From positions 9,072,001 through 9,136,000 of the forward strand of contig NC_091668.1 of assembly GCF_042453785.1 (NCBI RefSeq): a stretch of 64,000 nucleotides of DNA, written 5' to 3'. A program made the position numbers and the translations under genes. Each line of letters opens with the position of its first letter. The stretch's first letter is position 1. A model generated the notes under the pieces. That model saw nothing but the letters and a program-made list of their open reading frames with translations, was not told where the DNA came from and searched no databases. Below, piece after piece: positions 37,101 through 48,470 of the stretch. The stretch is from Malus domestica (Eukaryota; Streptophyta; Magnoliopsida; Rosales; Rosaceae).

Positions 37101-37435
37101 ATCAGATACCAAACAAAACCAGAAATCATGGGTATGGATTAAATTTACGTACTTTACAACTGAATAAGCAGGATTGAACCTCAACGGATTGGGATAAGTC
37201 TGCACCCGCAACCAAACACCCCCAATAAATCGATTAAAATCAGAAAATAAACGTAAATGCAGATTAAAAAATTAAAAAAAGGGGGGAAAGCGAGGATATT
37301 TACAGGAAGATCGGACAAGTAATCGGAGAGATGGGGGACGTCTTCGAGCACGTAGCCGAAGTCGCCCTTGACCACCTTCATCTGCACGTTTCCGGCGGGA
37401 CACATTGCCTTCGCGGCGGGTTTCAAATCGCCCAT
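34164..37435 (-). CDS. PFK6: ATP-dependent 6-phosphofructokinase, cytosolic type
   Basis: Phosphorylates fructose 6-phosphate to fructose 1,6-bisphosphate in glycolysis. Thirteen minus-strand exons sum to 501 residues in frame: 37435-37304, 37199-37153, 37057-37018, 36775-36713, 36613-36476, 36312-36154, 36027-35974, 35780-35712, 35629-35500, 35329-35064, 34834-34786, 34678-34524 and 34367-34164. The N-terminus ([20 protein letters not shown]) has no clear plastid peptide. Signatures seen are [39 protein letters not shown] (nucleotide site), PKTIDNDIP (sugar-phosphate and catalytic Asp), [14 protein letters not shown], and [10 protein letters not shown]. The glycine in GGDGT fits an ATP-PFK rather than a pyrophosphate enzyme. 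Closest remembered relatives are Arabidopsis PFK6 (At4g32840) and PFK1/PFK7; the exact paralogue name is inferred from gene order. Confidence 0.92.
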
Positions 37436-37882
37436 CTGTAATTATTTTCTGACTTTTATTCTCTGACGGAAAATGTACGTAATTCGAAGGAAGCAGAACA
37501 AATATCGGAGCGTACGGATAGAGGAAGGAGGGAAGTTGATATGGTAAATTGGATGATGTGGAGGGTATTTATATTCCGCAATGATTGGACCCGGGAGGGA
37601 CGGAGCGCGTAGTCAAATATCGGACATGTGTTAGCGACGGCGTGTTGGGGATGGTCAATTCGAGCGGTGGGAGTTTCTGGTAAGCGGAAACAGGTGGCGG
37701 GATTTCGGTGGCGGTAAAAGGAGAGGAGCTTTTGGTTTTGAGAGGGAAATCAGGGGGCCGGTTTAGTTATTGGTAATTGCCCGCTTTAGGCACCTGGTTT
37801 TTAAAGCAAATTGATGGGCTTCGCATATGTTTTTTGAACTGGGTAGTTTTACACAGTGCCGAATGAAATTTTTGTTTCCAAC
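37436..37882. promoter_or_regulatory. Phosphofructokinase upstream region
   Basis: Promoter and 5' UTR side of the minus-strand PFK gene. It is G/C-richer than the surroundings on 37580-37760; no specific motif is claimed. The 11-bp target duplication of the next MITE begins at 37872. Confidence 0.35.
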
Positions 37883-38381
37883 CATTGTTCTAAAAATGCT
37901 CGTCTAGCGCCATTTAGATTATATCTAGACGTTAGGCGGTTAGTTACTGTCCCGATTAGTCCCTAAGCATTTGAAAATCAAGAAAGTGTGCTTAGACAAG
38001 CTTAAAGGTCCACCTAGCGCGTCTGAACCCGCTTAAGGTCGCGACCCCGACTTAAACAGAACATCAATAATTTCATTTTGAATTTTAATTTTTCAATAAA
38101 ATGTAAAAGAATTGTTGAATACTTGGATGAAGATTCATTATATGTTTGTTCCTTATGTTTTCAATATATTATAATACTTTATAATTTATATGTCATTTTA
38201 TTTTGCAATTTATGTATCTCAATCTAATTATTTGTGTTTTTTAAATATAAATAGACACTTATTTATATCAGATATAATAAATTTACTTAAATCCGCCTAA
38301 TTTTCTATATGCCCTCATCTAGCAGTCTAGGTGCTAGATCCCAACCTGCTGCTCGACTAGAGCTTACCGCCTTTTAGAACC
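37883..38381. mobile_element. Mutator-type MITE, 499 bp, 11-bp TSD
   Basis: The ends are imperfect inverted repeats: TTGTTCTAAAAATGCTCG on the left and CGCCTTTTAGAACC on the right. TTGTTTCCAAC flanks both sides (37872-37882 and 38382-38392). The length of the target duplication fits Mutator-like elements. Non-coding. Confidence 0.65.
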
Positions 38382-38575
38382 TTGTTTCCAACATGTTAAT
38401 TTGCAATCAATGCATATCATGCACTTAAACAATAAGATATTTTTCAATATGTTGGTAAAATAGTACAGTAACTAAGCATTATAATATAAGTAGTTACATG
38501 CTTGAAATTATTTTTAATAATTTATATTATGAAATTTAATATACCAAACCACATTTTCAGCACACTAAGGCCGCG

Positions 38576-39370
38576 TTTACTAATCCGTAATTAAATTGAA
38601 AGGAATTGGATTGATAGGGAATTGGATTGAGGAGGAATTGAAATGAGGTGGAATCAGAATCAGATTCCTGTTGAAGGTGTTTACTAAAATTGTCAGGAAT
38701 CAGAGTAGGAATGATGTTGAGTCCATATAAGTTGTTTACTAATTCATTTCAATCGGAATGAAAACTAGGTTGATTACTATATTGCCCTTACATAAATAAA
38801 TTATTTTCATACTAATTAATTAAATTAAATTATTAATTAAATTTATATAATAAAATTCATCTATATAAGCATGTATAAATAGGTTTTATTTATTTATTAA
38901 AATATGGCAAGAATGATGTTGAGTCCATATAAATTGTTTACTAATTCATTTCAATCGGAATGAAAACTAAGTTGATGACTAAATTGCCCTTACATAAATA
39001 AATTATTTTCATACTAATTAATTAAATTTATATAATAAAATTATCTATATAAAAATATATAAATAGGTTTTATTTATTTATTAAAAATGACATAATGAGT
39101 GTCAAATGAAAGGCAATATTGAGATAATAAGAAACAAGTGAAGGCATAATTGAAATAAAAGATGCATTCCCAATTCCCTTGCCCCCAGGGAATTCAAATA
39201 CCTCACAAAACTAGGGAATCTCGTTCCTCCAATTTTAGGAATTGGATTCCTTGTTTCGTGTGGGCTCCACCACTTTTCTTATTCCTTAATATTAAGTAAA
39301 TACCGGAATACTCCGTAATCGAAATTCAATTCCTTTTTTTATTCCGATTACCCTTACGTAAACATGCCAT
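38576..39370. mobile_element. MITE-like element with GGCCGCGTTTAC ends and internal 201-bp duplication
   Basis: The left end GGCCGCGTTTACTAATCCG is inversely matched by CCGATTACCCTTACGTAAAC at the right, beside CATGCC. Inside, two units of about 200 bp follow head to tail (from about 38709 and 38910), both starting GAATGATGTTGAGTCCATAT and containing ACTAATTCATTTCAATCGGA. Exact target duplication is unclear, so the superfamily is left open. Confidence 0.55.
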
Positions 39371-39792
39371 TAAACATTTCTCTTTAGCAATAGAGGGTTG
39401 AAAACGGGTAAATACTTGAGTTGGATGTGGAGTGGGGTGACGGCAATGGATGTCAAACTTAATGAACTCCAAACAATAAACTCCAAACTTAATTATTTTG
39501 GCCCATGAACATAATTAGACCGACAAATCTTAAGATTATAGAGTCGTAAATCCCAGAGAAAAGGCATGGACCCGATTCACACTGGATTCGGTAAGAAAAC
39601 AATATAATACAATAACAGGCAACTCACGTCGCGCCACGTGTAACCTCCAGAGACAAACCCGCTTCAGAAAGTAGGAGGGCACCCGAGATATTTATCTCCC
39701 ATTTCCGTTGAGCTCCAGAAGCTTCCCCCCTTTCCACCGCAAAAGCTTTCAACGCCAGAAGAGAGAAGAAGATCAATCGGGATCCCGAAACG

Positions 39793-40824
39793 ATGTCGTG
39801 GCAGCAGTACGTCGACGACCACCTGATGTGCGATATCGACGGCAACCGCCTCACCGCCGCCGCTATCCTCGGCCAAGACGGCAGCGTTTGGTCTCAGAGC
39901 GCCTCTTTCCCTGCGGTTCGACTCTCTCTCTCTCTCTTTTTTCTTAGTGTTTATTTCGCTTTTTAAGTTCTAGATTTACTTCGTTCACTGGATCTGATTT
40001 CGAAAAGTAACTTTATCACTGACTGGTTCGGTCGATCGGTTTCTGATCCGATCGATGACATGCATACGATTTGAACTTGATAGAGAATTGATGAACTTAA
40101 TTGAAGTGTTTATGTGGGTTTTGATCTGATTAATTCGGAGTAATCGTTCTTGATTTGTATCAGATGCGTGATTTACTTTTACTGTATTACTGTTTGGATC
40201 AGAGTGTAAATCTAAATGCTCAGAACAAATTGGTTTATTTTTTTGTTATGTTGCCGAGTATATTGTTCACTGGCGTGATTTTGTTGTTTGATTGTTGTTA
40301 TAGTTTAAGCCTGAGGAGATTGCTGCAATTCTGAAAGATTTCGATCAACCCGGAACACTTGCCCCAACTGGATTATTCCTTGGTGGGACGAAGTATATGG
40401 TGATCCAGGGTGAACCCGGCGCTGTCATTCGAGGAAAGAAGGTGAGGTTTTGGAATCCTGCTCTTACCAGATGCCATTGCTATTAGCTTAAATTCAGAGA
40501 TTGTGGAATACAGAACTCCTTTGTCATATGAATGTCGTGTTGATTGATTGTGGTTCAGTGTTGCTACTTAGAGTTTGCGTCGAAGATGGGGAGATTTGGA
40601 AACCACATAATGCTACTTTATAGGTGCAGATGTTTGATTTTGTTTTTCTCTTTGATATTTCTATTGACGTGATGCGTCTACTACATCAGGGTTCGGGCGG
40701 AATTACTATCAAGAAGACCAGCCAGGCCCTGTTAATCGGTATATATGATGAGCCTGTGACTCCTGGGCAGTGCAACATAGTTGTTGAGAGGCTGGGCGAT
40801 TACCTTATCGAGCAGGGTCTCTAA
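39793..40824 (+). CDS. PRF: Profilin (Mal d 4 / Pyr c 4-type pan-allergen)
   Basis: Actin-monomer-binding protein that also binds phosphoinositides and poly-proline, and a plant-food allergen. Three exons (39793-39915, 40304-40441, 40690-40824) encode 131 residues, the standard plant profilin length. The start [20 protein letters not shown] carries the conserved Trp/Tyr of the poly-proline site. The middle has [20 protein letters not shown] and the end [20 protein letters not shown], the classic plant profilin C-terminus. The sequence agrees with what I remember of apple Mal d 4. The last exon and its 3' flank recur as two truncated copies at 53.6 and 62.8 kb. Confidence 0.95.
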
Positions 40825-41710
40825 TTGCTTCGGTGAGTTGATTATCTCCCCAATAGCCTCCTGTGATTTGCTGTTTTCATTTATGGGTTTTTGGAGACTT
40901 AGATTGCATCAACTGGAATTGGCGTTGAATTCGTTCTTTTGTTTGACAGTTACAATTTAATTTGAAGTCATGGTGAATTTGGTTTGAAAACAAAGTTGTT
41001 GCTGCTTGGGATGTGATGGATATTATGTGTAAAAGCCGTTTGTCTTTGCATTCTGGGATCTCTGGATATGGATTGTCGTTGTGAATGATAGTGTTTTGAT
41101 TTTACAATTATTATCCCTAAAATTTATTTTGTTCCTTTCACTGGAAAACACATGTAATTGCTGCTGTTATCTCCGGAATGCCTTGCGTATTTGTACTAAG
41201 TAGTTTGGTTTATCAGAACATGAGTTGGGCGAAAGACGGGGAACATTATTTGCTTTGCCTTTTCATTCCCTAAAATTTATTTGCTTTGCATTCCGGGAAC
41301 TTTTGGGTTTTGAGCAAAGTTTGTGGATTTCCACAATGCAATTAACAAGTGGAATTTGTGGATTTCCAATGGGTTCGAATCACCGAGCCATTTGCTGAGT
41401 TTGTTGATGTGAGGGTATTTGAGCAATCTTCAATATTATTATGCGTCTAACGACGTGTTTTACATTTGTATTTATTGTGAAATTTATCATTTTACAAAGG
41501 GAAAAATTTGAAGTCGAAAATTCCCAGATGCTTAAGAAGGTGGCTACTAATTCTGTTCCCCCATACATCCGGCTTTGGAAGCCGTTCTCTGCTTCTCATC
41601 AGCACTTTTCACTGAGGTTTACCATCACCTCCTGTCATAGTTGAAGTGGAGAGAGCTATATTTGGGCATAGCGCATAACACTAATGCCCTAGCTAGGTAC
41701 ACATATATGG
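40825..41710. other. Profilin 3' flank
   Basis: Includes the 3' UTR. The stretch 40825-41540 is matched in the downstream chimeric copies (53795-54330 and 63128-63440), which shows how far the duplicated profilin segment extends. No separate gene is seen. Confidence 0.6.
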
Positions 41711-41890
41711 AAAGGGATCCTTTCCGGATTTCTTTCACCAAATCCACTAATCGGGTTCTTGAAATTTAATTTAACGGCTAAAAACAGGGGTTCCCTTTAA
41801 AAGTTATAATAATTTTAGCCGTTTGATCAAATTTTAATGGTCTGGATTGATGGATTTGGTGGAAGGGATCCGGAGATGATACTTTTTCCA
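41711..41890. mobile_element. Short MITE, diverged copy of the 23.8/44.9-kb family
   Basis: Inverted ends AAAGGGATCCTTTCCGGATT and GGAAGGGATCCGGAG; inner arms CTAAAAACAGGGGTTCCC and TTATAATAATTTTAGCCG recall the other two members. It sits 17 bp before the next element. Confidence 0.5.
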
Positions 41891-41907
41891 CATATATAGC
41901 ACTCTTA

Positions 41908-42903
41908 GACCATTTTTAACTCTTAGGTTAAAATTTAAAATTTTTAACCCAGAAACAAATTTTCTTTTTCAATCCTTCTAGGATAAATTTTTGGCCTAAT
42001 TGGATTATTAGTCCATGTGGTAATAGGAAGATAACCTTTGTGGTAAAAAAAATTAGGATTTAAGTTTCTATGGTGAAGTCTGTTAGGATTTATGTTCAAA
42101 ATTAAAATTTTGTTAACTTTCTGTTAATTATTAGTACATGAGCCACAATTATGAGGCTAAAACGGAACTCTATATTAATTGTAAGTACGTTAGGTTTGCA
42201 TGTGATGCTATTTTTATCTTTTTAGCCTCACATGTGAGCCTCAATTAACGAAGAGTTTAATGAAATTTTCAATTTTGGATTTAAATCCTAATAAATTTCA
42301 CCACAAGAGCTTAAGTCCTAATTTTTTGACCTTAGGTACCTTTGGACTACCCTATCACCACGGGGACTATTAATCCAATGAAGCCTAAATTTTTAGCCCG
42401 AGAATATTAAATGATGAATTTAGGATAATTTTTTTTTCTTAAAGTAACTTTTCTTTAAAAAAAATTATATAGATTATTCTAATTTAATTTTATGAACATT
42501 TTAACCGAAAAATATTTAGATTCTAATAAATATTGAAAAACCTCTAAACCAACACCAGGAAACTCGTGGAATACTATGAAAAAAATATGAAACACATAAA
42601 ATAATTTCTATTAATTACTTTAGCCATTGGATCTGAATTTAGACCGTTAATTATTATTTTTTTACCGTTAGATTTGATCATATTAAATCTTACCCATTAG
42701 AATTAATAAATTTATAAATATAAAACTATACAAAGTACACATATATGGTGGACCAGCTCCATTAATCCAGGGAAAATTCTGGGCTAAATTTGTGCCATAA
42801 ATGAGTTTGGGATTTAAACTCATATTTGTTCCAAGGGTTGGAGTAAGTTTGGATAAATTTAGAACCTAAATTTTGAGTTTTACTCCAAGAGTTGAAGTAT
42901 GTC
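41908..42903. mobile_element. PIF/Harbinger-type MITE interrupted by another MITE; TSD TTA
   Basis: Homologous along its length to 48760-49358, apart from the internal insertion at 41993-42385. TTA lies at 41905-41907 and 42904-42906. Shared interior segments include ATGAACATTTTAACC, ATATTTAGATTCTAA and ACTATGAAAAAAATATGAAA. Without the inserted MITE it would be about 595 bp, matching the other copy's 599 bp. Confidence 0.75.
41993..42385. mobile_element. Mutator-type MITE nested in the PIF-type MITE; perfect 9-bp TSD
   Basis: Ends GGCCTAATTGGATTATTAGT and ACTATTAATCCAATGAAGCC are inverted repeats related to the element at 27665-28108. TAAATTTTT flanks it (41984-41992, 42386-42394). The uninterrupted sister element at 48.8 kb shows the empty-site arrangement, which confirms the nesting. 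Confidence 0.8.
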
Positions 42904-42960
42904 TTAGAAAACACGTATAGGAAGTGATGATAATACTTATCTATGAATGGGAAGCCCTAA

Positions 42961-44636
42961 GGTCATCTCCAACCGAAGGGTCCAGAGGGCCGAAAATAAC
43001 TCAAAAACCGTCTCCAACCGAGGGCTAGGCTAGAGGGTTTGTGGACTCTAAGAGGGTTGCAAGGAATCTGAAAGGGCTGGAAGGCTGGAGGGCTGGCTAG
43101 CGCCAGTTACTGTTGGATTCTTTTTTTTATATATATAGGTTTTTTGGGCCTTTTCAAAAAAAAAAAAATCTCAAAAATTCTAATTTTTTTCCCTATAAAT
43201 ATCTAAACCATTCATTCACCATTCCTCACAAAATTTTCACCATTTCAATTCTTATATTTTCTTTCATCTTTCAAAAATTTATCCTTCAATTTTTTCAATA
43301 ATTTTCAAATGGCCTCGTCTGCAATGAAAGGTAGGGCTTGGACCCAAAAAGAAGATGAAGCTCTTTGCAATGCTTATAGATGGGTGTTGGAAGATAGTGA
43401 GAGGGGGAATTGTCAAACAAATGACGATGTTTGGACTCGTGTGTCCAAAAAATACTTAGAGTTCTATGAAGGTACCACTCCAGTGAATATTTGAAACCAC
43501 GAGAGTTGTTCTTCAAGATGGAAGAAATATCTTCAGCCAAGTTTGAACAAATGACATCAAGCATTGTTAGCAGCCACAAGTAAACATGAAAGCGGCGCTA
43601 ATTACTACGACGAAGTAAGTGTTTTCACAATTTATTTTAAATATTTAATTATATTACATTTAATTTCATAAATTAATTTCCTTTAATTTTTTTCTAGGTA
43701 CGTCAAGCGGATGAATTGTATAAGGAGAGCAGCTCGAAAGCCTTTCAGTTTCACAGTTGTTGGAAAATTTGTAAAGGGTGGGTGTTATTTGAAGATCTAC
43801 CACGTATAGCTCATACACCGGTGTTCGGAACTGCATCCTCAGCTGCACATATGGATGAAGATGGATCTCCAACCATTCAACAAACAAGGGTAGAAAATCC
43901 ATCTTCGGATGAATGTTCCATACCTAGGGCTATGGGACGAAACAAGGCGCGAAGATTGAAGGAAAAAGGGCAAGGCAAATGATGATTACGCTGCTCAACA
44001 TGAAGTGGTGGCCTCATTGCGATTAATGGCAGAGCAAAATGCTCTTGAGGCGGAAGAAAGGAAAAGTATGCATGAAGAACAAGTCAAACAAATACAAGAA
44101 GAGATGAGTGATAAGAATATGAAAATGAACACTTCGAATTACACTCCAATGAGTAAGGCATATTTTGATAGGAAAAAAAATAATTATGACCCGGCGGCAA
44201 TTGTTTACCTCTGACTATACCCTTACAATGGCGAATGATGAAGATGATGTTGATTATGGATATTAAATTTAAGTTGTTGTAGTTTTTAAATTCAAGTTAA
44301 TGTTGTTTTTAAATTTTATTTGTAGTTTTTAAATTTAATTCATCGTTTTTAAATTTAAGTTGTAGTTTTTACATATAAGTTGTAGTTTTTAAATTTAAGT
44401 TGTTGTTAGATTTGAATTTAAGTTGTTGTAATTTTTAAATTTAAATAATAAATTATGTTTGGCCCTTTGGCCCTCGGTTGAAGACGGTTTTTTGTGACAG
44501 TGCTAAAATGAGCCCTATGGTCATCGGTTGGAGACGGAGGCAAATATAACCCTATACTGTTCATTAAAATATTAATATCTTCAAGGGTCAGATGACTAAA
44601 ACGAGCAATCTGGGCAACCCTTAGTTGAAGATGGCC
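42961..44636. mobile_element. Non-autonomous PIF/Harbinger element, 1676 bp, TSD TAA
   Basis: The left end GGTCATCTCCAACCGAAGGG and right end CCCTTAGTTGAAGATGGCC are inverted repeats. TAA flanks it (42958-42960, 44637-44639). Sub-terminal GTCTCCAACCGAGGGC motifs recur inverted inside the right end. It carries pieces of the element's second protein (Myb/SANT-like) but no DDE transposase. Confidence 0.8.
43309..44215 (+). pseudogene. Myb/SANT-like (ORF1-type) gene of the PIF/Harbinger element, broken
   Basis: PIF/Harbinger elements encode a DDE transposase and a DNA-binding Myb/SANT-like protein. Here only the latter is found. The first exon begins MASSAMKGRAWTQKEDEALC with the typical Trp-rich start of a SANT helix and DVWTRVSKKYLEFY; a stop follows (near 43492). 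After a probable intron a second stretch reads ADELYKESSSKAFQFHSCWK and RAMGRNKARRLKEKGQGK, a basic segment. A third (44005-44214) is a charged coiled-coil end with QNALEAEERKSMHEEQVKQI. Premature stops at 43492 and 43980 separate the pieces. The same domain layout occurs in many plant genomes under names such as 'NAM-associated' or 'GST T3-like'. Confidence 0.65.
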
Positions 44637-44867
44637 TAAGAGATATTTATATATAGGCCAGGACCTTGGCTTTTAAGTTAAGACCATTAATTTTCCAAGA
44701 TTCTTTATTCCAATGAAAGAATTTTGTAATGGTATTTTCTTGATTGAAAGCAAAATCCGCACCAGAGTACATAGACATGATTATTTTATGCTATCAAGTT
44801 TATTGAACATTCATTCTTATGAATTATTACATCGACAGAATGAAATGTGCATTTAACATGTATGAAG

Positions 44868-45055
44868 GGATTTGGATCCTCTCCTGAGCTTATGGAGAGG
44901 AACCTCCTGACCAAAACACGTGGGTTGTTGGATGAAAATCCAAAGGCTACAAACAGGGGGTTTCTTTAAAATTATAATAATTATAGAAAATCTAACGGGC
45001 CACGTGTCTTGGTCAGGAAGATCCTCTCCTTAAGCTTAGGAGAGGATCCAAATCC
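44868..45055. mobile_element. Short MITE with 20-bp inverted ends (family of 23.8 kb)
   Basis: The left end GGATTTGGATCCTCTCCTGA is repeated inverted at the right as GAGAGGATCCAAATCC. Inner arms carry CTCCTGACCAAAACACGTG and CACGTGTCTTGGTCAGGA. Total 188 bp, non-coding. Confidence 0.75.
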
Positions 45056-45812
45056 TGTATGAAGTCATGGAACAAAAGGCAATCATTTGTGTTGTAAAAT
45101 TATACATATACTAAAACTCAACCAAAAACACTGTTCATTAACAGTGTAAGGACGAAAATGCCATCTAATTCCTTTGATATCAGCTTTTTTTTCCATTTTA
45201 CATAGCAAAAAGACGGGTTTGCCCTCCTATCCAACGCGTCCATCATCGCTGCTTCGACTTCCGCTTCTCGACTCTTCTGCTGTTTTTCGCTTTCTATCAA
45301 GGGCAGATTATCTGCCCTCCTAATTGCGGTGACCTTCCATGCCCTCCTATTTATGCGGTTACGGTTAAGCCACGTCAACATTTTTTATTTTTATTATTTT
45401 TTGTCTTATTATCTCTATTAAAAGATTATTATTTTTTATCTTATTATTTCTATTAAAAAATAAATAAAGAATATTGATGTGGCTTAACCATGATCGCACA
45501 AAATAGAAGGACGTGATGGAAGATCACAACAACAGGAGGGCAGACAATCTGCCTCCCTTTCTATCATCCAAAAAAAAAAAAAAAGATCGCTGCTTCTCCT
45601 ACTCTCTTTCTCTGTCCTTTTCTTTACTAGGATTGCTGCGTGCTTTAGATTGGTTTCTGGAAATCGGAGGAACCGATGAAATTGGCGTCTGGATTTCGAG
45701 GGAAGGTTGAATTGTTTAGTGTTTGTGATGAGGTTTCCTGTGTACCAAGTGCTTTCCATCTCCCATTTTCTTGATTTATTAAGGACTTACTTGCATTTAG
45801 TTGGATTTGTAG

Positions 45813-45927
45813 ATGGGAGAAATATCAAAGTGAGGAAGAAACAGCTGTTGGTCGTGGGAAGCGCCTGCGGAAAGCTGTTTCTTACAGGGAAGCATATGCT
45901 GCACACCCAAGTGAAACTTTGAGTGAG
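45813..45927 (+). pseudogene. Captured exon of a CHD chromatin remodeller (CHR4/PKR1-like)
   Basis: The exon, preserved with its acceptor (TTTGTAG) and donor (GAG then GTACTC), encodes WEKYQSEEETAVGRGKRLRK followed by AVSYREAYAAHPSETLSE. This matches the segment after the helicase part of Arabidopsis CHR4/PKR1 (At5g44800). Only this one exon of a protein of over 2,000 residues is present, so it is non-functional by itself. Its position inside a Helitron suggests transposon capture. Whether it is spliced into any transcript is unknown. Confidence 0.7.
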
Positions 45928-45999
45928 GTACTCAAGTATAGCTTTGGTTTCATTAACCTTTTGGGTTATTAAATTTGTATGCTCTGATTTTTTTGCAAT

Positions 46000-48470
46000 T
46001 TGAGTTTGGATTGAAATTTAATTTTGATTTACAAATTTCTGATAAAACTTCAAAAAGAAATTTAGGAACTTGTATTTTGTTTTTTTTTTTTTTTGGTCTT
46101 CTTTCTTCTGATTTTTTGGGTTTTCATCTGGGATATTTTCTGAACATGCTCCATTTATTTTACGCTTGGTTTCGTATACCCTGCATCAGTCAAATAAATC
46201 ACCTTACAGAACCAGAAGCCACTGAAATGGCGAGTGGCATATATGTTTATTTCTATGTTTTCAAATCTGGGTTTTAGATATTTTTCTTTGTTTTGGTTAA
46301 TTATGGAATTTTGGCTCCCAATTTCTTCAAACTTCATAATTTTTTTTTTTTTTGCTATTTCGTGTGAGAATATGGGTCCAATATTGGATTCTTCCAATTT
46401 CTGGGCAGAGAAAACAGGGTGGTGACAGTAGAGAATTCCAACTTCTTTGTGGTGGAAATCATAGTTTCATTTTAGATTTTCTTTTGGGTTTATGAAATGA
46501 GTTGGAATGATGTCTCATGATTATGTGAATGTTTTTTTAATTTAGTTGTGAACCTAATAATCTAATCGTGTCTCATGATTATGTGAATATTAATAAATAC
46601 AGTTATGAACCAGAACCTGGGTATCAACCAAGGACTGATATCAATCCCAGAAGGTCATGTTGGGGTATATTGGAGAGGAAGCGCTCTTCTGAAGACAATT
46701 ATAGATCCATGTGATGTGCATTGAGAAGTTGCTTGCATAGGGCCTTAAATTTGCCTGCTTCTCATTATTTCAAATTTCAGGTTCACCCATTTTGAACCCG
46801 TTCAAGTGACCCTGCATACTGATTAGGTAACTTTGGTAATCCATGTTTGGAAGATTGAGGATTTTGTCCTTCCATTCATTATAGTTTTGAAAGCTTCTGT
46901 TAGCAACATTGTAGGCAAGGGATATTCCATGTGGTACAAAAGGGGGTGTCATGATCAATTTTGAGAAGATTGAAGTAAAGCTATGCAACATTATTCTTTA
47001 GTATTTGTATATTAGTTTCACTTAGTTGAAGGTATTGAAAAACTCCATTTAATAAATCCAAAATGTGTATTCCTTTAGGAGCTGTTTGATAACCATTTGG
47101 TTTTTAGTTTCAAGTTTTTGTTTGGATTTATTTTTGCGCATTTATGATAACTTTACTTTAGTATATGTAGATTTAATATTACAATTTAGTATTAATTTAT
47201 ATATTATCTTCTTAAGTTCTTCAAGCATTTAGCTTCTTAGAATATCATTTTTGAAAAAAGCTGGATTAGTGCATTTTATAGTGTGGCCTAACTTCCTTTT
47301 CATTGAAGTGGGATTTTTGAGAGGGACTGGTGGATCTCTGAAAAGGAACTTGGTGGAAATTCCTTATTACATTGTTTTGTCTCAGAAGTTGTGAATTATA
47401 TGCAGGTATAGATGTTGTCTTAGCTAGATAGTTGTTTTAAACAACCGACTCATTTTTTGCTATTACTTTTCAGATTTTAGTTATGTAGATACTCTCTCTT
47501 CATTTTTCAGATGGTTGACAAATTGGATGATGAAACCATGGCAATAGAATTTGGTCCACCTTATTTTAAAGAGGCCCTATAAGGTAATATGCTCTGCCTC
47601 AATTTTACAGAGCTCTTACATTAGTTTTTTCTTGCTCCTTTTTAACTCTTGACATGATTTCAGAATGTTGGAAGAGCCCTCTTCCGAGCACATGTTGAGG
47701 GTCAACTAAAGGTTAACAAATTTGTATATTTATTATTAGCTAACTCTTAATTATGATGCCGTTAAAAAAAAAAGAGTCAAGGATAAGTTGAAGGGTTTGA
47801 AAGAAACTAAAGTGGAATTAATTGAAACCGAACCATTCACTAGAAAGCGATATATTTTTAGGTGTATTCGGAATACAAAGTAGTATAATAAGTGGTATAT
47901 GTGGTTTATATTTTCTATACTTTTTCTTATAATCTCTTATGCCTTGGTCTAATTACTTTCTTGAATTCTTTCTGTTTTTGTAGAAACTTAGTTGCAAGGC
48001 AAGTTGGAAACGCACAAAAGTTTGATTGCGTCCTATAGAAATGCCAGAGAAGGTCATCTCCATTTCGTGCAAAAGCAGACTTCTTTCTGCACACAAAAAC
48101 ACTAGGTAAACACGCATTATTCTTATTTTGTTCATGATATGATTCTACTGTCTATAAATTTATTTCAATTTTTTTTTCCCTTGCTTGGGATGCTTCCTTA
48201 ATGATCAACATAGCAGAGGACAACTTTTAGCATTGCAGTAAACAACATTTCCCATTAATGTTTTTGGACATGAAGCAATTTGTGTTTTTTTCGTATCCAA
48301 AGAACTTCCTAATATTTTTAATAGACGAAATAGGTTTCTCTTTTGATATTTAAATTTGTTTCATCCATGATGAGGTTGTGTATAATTTGCATTGGCATTG
48401 GTAACTCAGTTTTTGACTCAAACATTGTTTATGAAGATTGAAATTGCATAATCTTTCATATAGTTTTCAA
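46000..48470. other. Helitron interior with short exon-like pieces, no gene named
   Basis: Scattered open stretches with intron-like borders occur (around 46610-46700, 47518-47582, 47664-47714 and 47990-48105). None is long enough for me to identify a source gene. T-rich low complexity fills the rest. Confidence 0.35.
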
